From the NCBI GenBank assembly GCA_035771175.1, contig CM069600.1:277501-341500 (forward strand): a stretch of 64,000 nucleotides of DNA. The letters run 5' to 3'. The position numbers and the translations under genes are program-made. Positions 34,901 through 45,500 of the stretch are shown in pieces. Each line of letters begins with the position of its first letter. Position 1 is the first letter of the stretch. A model generated the notes under the pieces. That model ran no database searches and was not told where the DNA came from. It saw only the letters and a program-made list of their open reading frames with translations. Origin of the DNA: Paratinospora sagittata. Taxonomy: Eukaryota > Streptophyta > Magnoliopsida > Ranunculales > Menispermaceae.

Positions 34901-35543
34901 CGCATTCACCATCTAGAATCAAAAAAAAAAAAAAACAACAACAACAACTACTACTACTACTACTATTAAGCGCAACTCGACAGATAAAGCTCAACAAAAA
35001 AATTGCTATAAAAACCAAAAAAAAAAAATGGAAAAAAGAAACAAACAAACAACAAATACTACTACTACTACTACTACAATTACGCGCAACTCGACTGTTA
35101 AAGGCTTAAAGCTCAATAAAAATATTGCTAAAAAAATAAAACTAATCGTTATACGCACAAAACGAGTTAAAGCATAAAAAACCTAGGTAATCCGGATGAA
35201 TTTTTTTTTTTTTTCCGGAAAAACAAACAGAAGATCGCTCGCAATAGGTCGATCAAACCAATAAATCTTGCAAAGAAGTTTGGTTTTTGAAACCATAACC
35301 TAATGTACGTACAAAACGAGTTAAAGCATTAAAAACCTAGGTAATCCGGCTGAGGTTTTTTTCTTTTCTTTTTTTTTTCTTTTTTTTTTTGGAAAAACAA
35401 ACAGAAGATAGAGGCTCACAATAGGTCCATCAAACCAATGAATTTTGCAAAGAAGTTTAGTTTTCGTGAAAATAACCATAACTTAATATACAAATGAAGC
35501 AGAAGAAGCGGAAGAAGTAAAAGAAGAAGAAGAATCTGACCAT
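28934..35543 (-). CDS. Small nuclear ribonucleoprotein Sm F
   Basis: SmF is one of seven Sm proteins forming the ring around U1, U2, U4 and U5 snRNAs in the spliceosome. The four downstream exons are unambiguous: 29977-30064 ([18 protein letters not shown]..., MEYKG), 29843-29880 ([12 protein letters not shown]), 29509-29573 ([18 protein letters not shown]) and 28934-28997 ([20 protein letters not shown], stop). All have GT-AG borders and matching phases. None contains the initiator Met. The best candidate is a one-codon exon at 35541-35543 (CCAAG-ATG, donor GTCAGA), giving MSVPVNP... and 85 residues, the family length. The 5.5-kb first intron then carries a MITE, a SINE and repeats. The downstream exons are near certain; the start exon is inferred at about 0.5. 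Confidence 0.88.
30366..30877. mobile_element. hAT-type MITE with 8-bp TSD in SmF intron 1
   Basis: The 496-bp element (30374-30869) begins TAGGGGTGT and ends with its complement ACACCCCTA. It is flanked by TGAATGCA (30366-30373) and TGAACGCA (30870-30877), an 8-bp duplication with one mismatch, as expected for hAT elements. Its subterminal parts are rich in CGGTTTGG / CCAAACCG words, so it would fold back. Confidence 0.8.
31711..31923. repeat. Recent tandem duplication of 106 bp
   Basis: The block starting CATACCCGAGTCCAAACACA at 31711 repeats from 31817 almost identically; I see one substitution and one extra T. It lies in SmF intron 1. Confidence 0.9.
32490..33107. mobile_element. Foldback/MITE-like element with GCGCC-rich ends
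   Basis: The left end (CAAGGTGTGTGCCTTAGTGC, then CAGGGCGCAC) and right end (GCGTGCGCCTTGTGCC, then CCTTAGGTGCCCCTTGCACC) are imperfect inverted repeats around an AT-rich core. A similar short left-end fragment (GTTGTCAAGGCATCAAGGC) is at 39157-39185. No clear target duplication. Confidence 0.5.
34240..34460 (-). mobile_element. tRNA-derived SINE, same family as 24951-25149
   Basis: The minus strand shows an A-box region TTGGTGCAGTTGGT (34439-34452) and a B-box AGGTTCAACTCT (34396-34407), ending in the T-rich run near 34240. It aligns with the 25-kb copy along its length and sits in SmF intron 1. Confidence 0.75.
34665..35464. repeat. Local duplications in the promoter-proximal part of SmF intron 1
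   Basis: A 27-bp block ending in GCATTCACCATCTAGAA recurs at 34665 and 34892. A block around GCGCAACTCGACWG recurs near 34970 and 35084. A ~154-bp unit beginning ACAAAACGAGTTAAAGCA recurs at 35157 and 35311, each with a T run in the middle. ACT triplet repeats separate them. Confidence 0.7.
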
Positions 35544-36587
35544 CTTGGAGTTGTTCGCTCGCTAGTAATCTCGCGCCTCCGTCTTTTGAACACAGTTTCT
35601 GATTCAAAGACCTATCTGCCGAGTTGCAAATGTTTCGAAAACAAACCACTGCTCTTGTTTAAATAGGGTACTTATTTTTTTTACAAAAAAAAAAAAAAAA
35701 ATTCAAATATCTTATTATCTTTCTATATTATATACTTTTGTATTTTTTTTAAATGCACGACAAACAATGAATCAACTATTATAATTTCAACTTCGACTAA
35801 AAAAATTTGAATATACAGTTAAAATTAACTATCGTTTTCTTTATATTATAAATATCACAAATATATGTATATATTAAGAAAACATACACTAAATATTAGT
35901 TATTTTATCATTTGACTAAAAAAGAATTAAAAAAAAAAAGAATCAAAGTAATAAATTTATTTTCTATTTATTTTGCTCACTAATCTTATAAATACATGTT
36001 TTTATTCTTAATTTCAACTAAAAACACATTTAAACTCTTTTCGCTCCCATAAGTCTCATTAATAAGATATTTATACAATTTTAAAAAAAAAAGTTAAATT
36101 AAATTACTATATTTTATTTTAATTAATAGATAAATAGTAAAAGTCATGAGGAACATCTGTTCTAGTACACAATTACAAATAATAACAAAATACAGTACAT
36201 AATAAACATTAGAGCTTAATGAAACTTGCATATGATGATACAATGCATTGAAATTGACATGAAAATTTCTCACAGGGCCACAACAAAACAAACCATAAGG
36301 CATAAATTGAAATCTAAAGAATTTCTAATATGATTTACTTAAATCCCATTGAATTATTCCTTTGACAAACCTACCTTTAAAAGGATTTAAGATACCTAGG
36401 ACTAACATGGTCTTAACAACAACCACATCATGATGTTCAGTTCCTTCTGATGTGGAATTAATCTCTTCAAAAAGGAAAATAATGAAGACCCAACAAAGAA
36501 AAACTGGATAATAATATAAAAAAAAAATTGTTGTTGGGAAAAATAAGAAAAAAGAAAAAAAAAAAAAAGTCATTGAAAGGTGTTCAT

Positions 36588-39500
36588 TCATTTTGATTTC
36601 TTCTGTTCAGAAACCCTGGCACCCTTAATGTTACAAACAGGTTCATCACCAGACTGTAGAAGCTTCAATGCAGGATGAACTTTGAGGTCTTTTCTCAATA
36701 TTTTCTGGCCAACATCCAACTCACTAAGATCAACATCAATGTATGGTGGAACAATGTCAGCTGGGCAAAGGTACTTCACAGTCCTCTTTATGGTGTTCAA
36801 ATAAGCCCCTGCACAATTCCAACACCAAAACACAGCTTTAAGGATCAAAAAGGGAATCCAAGACAGTTAAAAAGAAGAGCCATTGCGAAGTTCGGAGACA
36901 AAACAAAATGTTATTATTCCCATATAACTTCAAATAAGAAAGAAAGAGAGAAGCATGTTAGTATGTTACTCGCATGACTCAATTTAAGTTGGAATTCAGT
37001 ATCCAAGAGCTTTTTAACATAGGTATGTATGTATAATAAAGCTTTTGATGGAGCTAAATGGTAAAATAAAATAAACCAATATTTGCATGTACTGATCCCA
37101 AATAGATAGGACAAGGTTTAATGCTTTTGCGAGTTTGATGTTGATATCGCAATGAGAGAGTGAATTAACAGTACCCATCAGTAAACTGCAAAAATGGTCT
37201 CCAACTTAGGCGTTTCACATGTAGCTGGACTAGCCAAAAAACTTAAGGTATTTCATACGTAAGTACATGCCCCTCAAACCAAACTTCCATAGGCTGACGC
37301 ATCTTACCAATCTTAAAAAGAATTTAGAAAATATGACAAAAAAAAGATCTGTAAAAAGAACTCTCCTAAAGTTTTTTAGCTTTTCAATTTAGCCCTAGAT
37401 GCAAGAACATGATTCTACAGAACCAGCACGTTTTGAAGTACTTTGTAGTGTATGCTTGGGAAATGGAGTTGAGAGGGGGATAGAAGGAAGAAGAATGGAG
37501 AACAAGAGGAATACAAGAATAAAGGAAGGAGAAAGAGAGGAAATATGATACTTTTTTTTTTATTTTTTTTATTTGAGGTCAGCGGGTACCGGGGACTTAC
37601 GTCCCCACTAATCCCTCTGGAGCACGGCCACAAATGCTCAAGGACGCCACTGGCTAACAAGTGGTGGGAGGTACCTCGAACTCGAGACCTTCAGGGTAGG
37701 TGTGCTTGCACCCAACCACTAAACCAACCCACCGTTTGTTGAGGAAGTATGATACTTATTATTCAATTCATCCTATTGGAGACAACAAATCTTATTACAA
37801 AATCAATATATAAAAACATCATTAAGAAGAATCCCTACTGAATATGAACATCTTAAAACCTACTAAATTTAAACAACTAGAGTATTGATAAAATGAAAAA
37901 AAATTCAACCTTTCAAGAATTTATTAATTGCAAAAATATCCAAAATTTGAGTAGCGGCATTTTCATTATTCTTCCCAGCTCGAAGAACTTGATTCTGTCA
38001 AGTTATAATGGCTAAATTGTGCCAAAAGATACAACCAGTTGCTCCCAATTGGTATGGGAGACATTAATAAAGGTCATCTCACCTTTCTCATGACATTGAA
38101 TCAACTATCATGTATTTATGTTTGTGCCCACACTATCTGTTAAACCATTGGGACCAAAGACACGCACTCGTCAACAGATCAAGCATGAAATGATCAAACC
38201 AAAGGTCCCTTAACTTTTATCTCATCCTAAACGAACCTAACAAAAACAGTGTGCCCCTATGGAGAACTAGACTGAAATGGTCACTTGCTTCCTAATGAAA
38301 TTGGAAATTTGACACTATATGTTGATTGCTGTACTAAAAAATAAAAGGGTTGGTTTGAACAGTACAACTTTATTTCAACATCTTTCATCATGAAGTAAGT
38401 CAAACTTTTAATAACACACTCTGATATCCCAAGTTAAAGCCTATGAAGAAAAGCACGGACCACGTCAAGTACTCAAACGGATCAACATGGTTACTCACAC
38501 AATCCACAATTGCATAATATAATATTGATGTCAGTCATACAACTTCATTAAATCAATCATCATCAACAAAATTGTTCTTAGAACCAAGAAGTAATTGTGC
38601 TTTTTCAGGGGAAGGGTGAGAGAGAGAGAGCTTTACACACCTTTTCTCAATCCAGGGCAAACATCTTCTCCTCTGAATAAAAGAGGTACTTCAACCTTCA
38701 ATAAAGCATGTTGAGGAGCTCTCAAGAATGTGACATTAAGCAATGCATCTGTGCCAGCTTGCAGATGAATCTAGTATTGTCAATAAAAAATGCATGTTAG
38801 AGGGTGAAGCAGAAATTGTACGTAACATAATAATGCATGGTTGGGAAAAAAGTTCCAAAGATATAGCCCATGTTCACCAATCAGTCATAAGTTTATATGT
38901 TTTCATAGGGTCCCTAACTACACAGATCAATGGCGTTCTCAGCTTCCAATCATCTTCAATTTGAATATTAAAAAAAAAAAAAAAAATCCATTTTCTCCTG
39001 TGTTATCAACAACTGCCATCCACACTAGTTTACTGAGAAAATTGCTTGGCAATTGGCACATGCACGTAAGTTTTTCATGTTTTGCCACCACATAAGGTGT
39101 TAATTTCTAAACCACAACGGTCTTTCTTTGTTTAGACTGCAATTAATGCTAATCAGTGTTGTCAAGGCATCAAGGCAACGCCTAGGTTTTGGAAATAAAT
39201 ATTTAATTAAGCATCCCTAAGTAAATAAATAATTAATTCTACAAGTAAATCCTAATATATAGGGATTTATGTTGTATGAAAAAGATATAGGGATTTATTT
39301 TTCATCTATAGGGATAATATATATATACATATATTCCACAATCTAAAAGTCAAATCTTGTATGAAAAAGATAAATTTATATTTTACATTCTTCAGTTTCG
39401 TGTCCACAAAATTTATTATTTATTTATTTATTTAGAGAGGAAAGAAGAAATATATCAATATGAAAAATTACAAAGGTGGTTCAGGAATAGCAGGAGTACT

Positions 39501-42500
39501 CCTCAAAGACTTGAGCAGTTGTTACATTACATAATAGAGAAAATAAAAATTACATTAAATCCGCCTAGTTCCATATCCAATCATTAAGGGAAAACCCATT
39601 TGCCAAAGAAGAGCACACCACCCAACGAGAAGATTATGTCCACAAAATTAAAAACCAGAAAAACTTACTAAATTTACAGTGGACATAAAAACAACTTGAA
39701 TAGACAGATCTAGTGTCATGCTTATGATGGCAAACAAGAAAAAAATAATAACAGATTATCGGAATTAAAAAATATAAAAAGAAATAGATAAACTTCATAG
39801 TATGATAGTAGCAGTATGTGCATAACACTATAAGTAAGAGTTATACTTATGCCAATGCTTAAGATACAAGATCACTGATGTAGGACATGGGCTAATGTTT
39901 TAGAAGGCTTAAAATTTTTTTTTTTTTAGTTACTCTCTATTTTCTAGTTAAGTTTCCTTGTCTAAGGATAGTTTCTATTTTGATTTTGTAGTAGTTTAGA
40001 TAGTTTTGAAATTCGTTTTTGTTATTCATTGTGTTTCGAAAGTGTCTAAAAGTGTTTTGGTAGAGTTGTAATTGCATTAGAAAGTTGTTATAAATTATAA
40101 TGTTATAGATAGCCCAGGAAACTTATTTTTAAGTGTTTTGGTAACTTTCTATTTTCTAGTTAAGCTTCCTTCCCTATAAAAAGTTTCTATTTTGATTTTT
40201 GTAGTAGTTTAGATAGTTTCTAAATTCTTTTTTATTATTCATTGTGCTTAGAAAGTGTCTAAAAGCGTTTCGGTAGAGTCGTAATAGTATTAGAAAGTTA
40301 TTATAATGTTATAAATAGCCTAGGAAACTTATTTTTAAGTGTTTTAGTAACTATCTATTTTCTAGTTAAGTTTTCTTGCCTAAGAAAAGTTTCTATTTTG
40401 ATTTTTGTAGTAGTTTAGATAGTTTCTAAATTCGTTTTTGTTATTCATAGTGTTTGGAAAGTGTCTAGGTAGAGTTGTAATAGCATGAGAAAATTGTTAT
40501 ATTGTTATAGATAGCTTAGTAAACTTAAAACTCAACTACACACTTTCCTTCTATAAAACAGACATGTGGCATAAGACCTCACTCCACTAGCCAACTTAAA
40601 TGGGTGCGGTCTTCATAGCCATTAATGCCTTGTCAAGGTATTGCACTCTTCCAATTATGTCCTCTTTTTTGGTCTTGTATCATTTAAACTCTTCCAATCT
40701 AGCTATAACTTCCTTTTTACCTTTCCATTTTCGTCATATTTTCAGTTCTCTTTGTCTTTCTTATATTTCATTATCATCTTTTTCACCTTCTGTGGTCTCA
40801 TTCTTCTTCTTTTCTTTTTTTTTGAGCAGAAACAAAGACTCAATTGTATGGTCTCATTCTTCCTATCCTACTTCTTTTCATTAATCCCTCCTAAAATCTT
40901 TTTCCTATATTCACCAATTAAGTTTTAACTTAATTTGAAATGTTAAGCATTTTGCTCCTATGAACATTTAGGAATGAAAAAAATTAGACAAAAAAAGGAG
41001 GTTCTCAAAGAAATTAAAACAAGGGTAATGCTAAACAAACATGGAAAAAAAAACTCAAAATACAAACTCAAGTGATGTGGCATCATCCACACCCTTGAAT
41101 TTGTTTTTTATTTTAATTCAACACCATCTTATCAATGGTGTATATGAATCCTTCAAAGCATCTTCAAAAGCATGTTTGAGCAATTTAGCACAAGGAAGGT
41201 AAAATTTATTGTAAGGTCTCTCAATCCCAATGCTTAAAGTTGTATATCTTGTAAGAAATTATATTTGTAATTTCACGAGTTTCATTGTAACTGCTCCAAC
41301 TAATTAAAACAAACATTATCTTTCTACTCTTTTTGATTTGTTTCTATTTGAAACAAGTTAAGTGATTGTGAATCAATTGTGATTCCAATGTTAAAACCAA
41401 GAGTTCAAGGTTATTCTTTACCTTGAAAAGGGTCAAGTTATTTTTTTTTTATCCCGTTAAAAGAAAATTGTAGGTTCATCCTTACAAGCCTTATTTTGTC
41501 AGCAGATTTCGAATCTGCACTAATCCTAGGAGCCGATTTCGAATCATTAATTTTCTTATGCGAGTTAAATATTAAGGAAAATGATTTAGGGACTCAGTTG
41601 GTGTAATCTCAACACCAAGTCCCTTTGATCACCCTAGAGATTACTAAAGCACTTAAAAATAAGTTTCCTAAGCTATTTATAACATTATAACAACTTTTCA
41701 AGGCTATTACAACTCCACCAAGTCACTTTATTAACACAATGAATAACAAAAACAAATTTAGAAACTATCTAAACTACTGCAAAAATCAAAATAGAATTTT
41801 TTCTTAGACAAGGAAACTTAACTAAAAAATAAAAAAGTTGCTAAAACACTTAAAAATAAGTTTTTTAAGCTATCTATAACATTATAGCAACTTTCTAATG
41901 CTATTACAACTCTACCTAAACACTTTAAGACATTGTTTAAACACATCAAATAACAAAAACGAATTTAAAAATTATATAAACTACTACAAGAATCAAAATT
42001 GAAATTTTCCTTAGAGAAGGAAATTTAACTAGAAAATAAAAAGTAACTAAAAAAAATATTAAAACCTTCTAAGACATTGGTTCATGACTTCATGTCCTAT
42101 ATCAATCACATATGCAACGATATGAAGAAAAGAACAACCAAAAATACTAATTACATTAATCGTAAAATATCGATTATAAAAACTATGAAAAATATTGGCA
42201 CAAATAAATATTCATTATAACCATACATGTCCACTAAATACAACCAAAAAATATATATATATATATATTTATAAATATACAAATTCAAATTAACATTATA
42301 AACATGTATATTATGTATAAAATACAATAATAAAGAATTCCAATCGCTTAAATTGCAATAGAAATCCAATCTATGCCTGATAATTTCACTCACAAGAAGG
42401 TAGAAGACAGAAAAAAAAAAAAAATACACAATTTCTTAAAATTCCAAGACAAGATTTACATATTCAATAATTTCTCAAGCAACCATTTGAGGTGGAAGAG

Positions 42501-45500
42501 TTGAAGGAGGTTGTTTTCAGTTGTGCGGGTTCGAAAGCTCCAGGGCCAGACGGGTTCTCATTGCTATTTTTTCAGCAAGCATGGGATGTGGTGAAAGGGG
42601 GATGTGATGAAGGTGATTCAAGAATTTTTTCACAATGGAGTGATTAACAACATGGTCAACGAAACATACATCTGCTTGATTCTTAAGAAGTGGGACTCAC
42701 GTCGGATGAAGGATTTTAGGCCTATAAGCCTAGTTACCAACCTATACAAGATTATATCAAAGACTTTGCCACTCAGGCTTAAGGCGATATTACACAAAAC
42801 AATGAAGGAATCTCAGTCTGCTTTTATTCATGGGAGACAAATCTTGAATACAATATTAGTGGACAATGAAGCTGTCGAAGACTATAGGGCAGGGGGCAAA
42901 TCTGGAGTGGTGTTTAAAGTTGACTTCGCCAAAGCTTACGACATGGTTGATTGGGGGTTTTCGAAGCATGTGATGCAGAAGAAAGGATTTGGGGAGAGAT
43001 GGATTAGTTGGATGTTGGGATGTGTGAGCTCGGTCTCCTATTCTGTGGTGATTAATGGTAGACCCTGGGGGAAGTTTGTTGCAGGGAGAGGCCTCCGCCA
43101 GCCTTTTTTGTTTACCCTTGTTGGAGATGGTTGAGGGAGATTAATGTCACATGCGTTGCAGGTTGACATTGTAAAAGGTTCCAAATTGGCCGAGATAAAA
43201 TTGAAGTTTCACATCTACAGTATGTTGATGATACCCTATTTTTGTTGCACGGGGATGAGGTTAATGTGGGTACAGCTTTGAAGATTTTACAATGTTTTGG
43301 CGAGTTCTCAGGTTTGAAAGTCAACATGGCTAAATGCCAAATGGCGGGAATTAACATGGAGCATGATGTGATTTTGAGACTAGCCAATTCAGCAAGCTGT
43401 TCAATAGGAGTATGGCCATCGAAATACCTGGGACCACCATTGGGAGGAAGTCCTAAGTCTAAAGAATTTTGGGATCCAACTGTCTCAAATATTTCAAGAA
43501 GATTAAAGGGGTGGAAGCATGCATTTTTGTCCAAAAGGGGGAGGCTTGCCTTGGTTAAGGCAGTCTATTAGCCATTCCATCATACTTCTTGTCTATCTTC
43601 AAGATACCAAGAAGGGTGGCTAAGATTATTGAGAGGAAGATCAGAACTTTCTTGTGGGGAGGTAGGGGGGATTAGAAAAGAAAAGCTTGGTTAAATGGGA
43701 GATAGCACAGAAACCATTGGAAGAAGGTGGGCTAGCGATAGGGAAGATTACTATGAAGAACGTGGCTCTATGTAGTAAATGGCTATGGAGAATTCTGAGT
43801 GATCCCGACTCTCTTTGGGCACGAGTGGTATGCAGCAGATATGGTAAAGTCTCATTTTTTTAGAGAGAAGTTGGGTTGAGAAGATCTAGAGGAGTCTCAA
43901 GTAGAGGACTGTGGAAGTTTATAGCCTCTTTGGCTCCGACTGTGTTTTTAATATGTGTGCCCAAAAGTAGGTAATGGGAAAACCTTTCACTTCTGGGAAG
44001 ATAAATGGTTAGGAGACGTTCCATTGGCAAGGGCATTTCCAAATCTGTACAGGCTATCTTCCTTACATGAACAACCTATTTCTTCCTTTGTATGTCTCTT
44101 TCCGGTTTTGCCAAACAATAATCTAGCATGGAACCTCCATTTCCCCAGAGCTTTAACTCATAGGGAGCATACCGAGATAACAGACCTTCTAGCCAAATTA
44201 GACCAAGTCCATCTATCAAATTTCCCGGATCATTATTCTTGGATTCTAGAACCTAATGGCATATTCTCATGCAAATCTCTAGTTGAAACCCTTCATTCTT
44301 CATCCACAAACTCATTCTCGTTTTCCTCTATCGACATTCATTTGGAAAATACACATTCGATCGAAAGTTAAAGTGTTTGGATGGCTACTAGCCCTTAGGA
44401 GATTAAATACACTAGATTTGTTACAAGGGAGACTTCCTAACATGTATTTGTCTCCGCAATGTTGTCTTATTTGCCTTCAAGCTGATGAAGATTCGAACCA
44501 CCTATTCTTGCATTGTTCTTCGACGGGATGGATTTGGGAGGGGAGAAGTGGTACAGTTTTTTGGGGGCTAGATTCTCTCCCCCATCTAGCATCAAGGAGT
44601 GTATGTACCCTTCTCATTCGGCTATCGTATCTAGTTCGGCTAAGGAAGTGTCACTCATTGCTTCATTCGGAACTCTTTGGTTTATTTGGCTTGAACGAAA
44701 TAATAGAATGTTTAATGATAGACCTAGGGAGTTGGCTAAGTTATGGGAGGATATTAAGTATGCAGCCAGTTCTTGGGTCCATGCGGCTAGGATGGTTCAA
44801 GCAAAATTCTTGCTAGGAGCTAGCAAGAATTTTGCTTGTTTTTGGTTGTCTTGGGCACTTTTGGTGCCCTAGTTTGTTGTAACCTTCTTAATTTTATAAT
44901 AAATCATTACTTGTTTCGTCTAAAAAAAAAAAAAACTAAAAAACAATTACAATTAATTATCTCGCTACTCCCCCCAACAAACTAAACCAAATTCTAGCAA
45001 TTTCAAAAGAAGAAAATGTGATAACTTCACCCAATTGTTTCTCCAAGGCCCCCCGATGATACATTTCAATTCTTCCACAACAATAATGTAGAACAATTGG
45101 TGGAGGTAGTCGCATTTTCTTCTTTAGAAATCACTTGAATTTGGCTCAATTTGTTGGAGTGCAGTGAGATAATTAATTATTCTTTTCTTAATTTTTTAAT
45201 TTGTTAATCCAACAACATGAATAAAATTCAATATATAAATCTTGTAGTTTAATTTTAAGATATTGTGAAAAAAAAATTGTTCGTTTGTTTTCTCTTCCTT
45301 ATTGTGGGTGGAATTATCAAGTGTAGATTAGACTTCTATTGTCATTTAGACAATTGGAGTTCTTTATTATACACAATACACATGTTTTTTATGCTAATTT
45401 GAATTTGTGTGTGTGCATGTGTATTCCATACTTTTTATAATCAATATTTTATGATTAATGTTCCATGAATAGTATTTTGATATTGTAAATTTATAAATTA

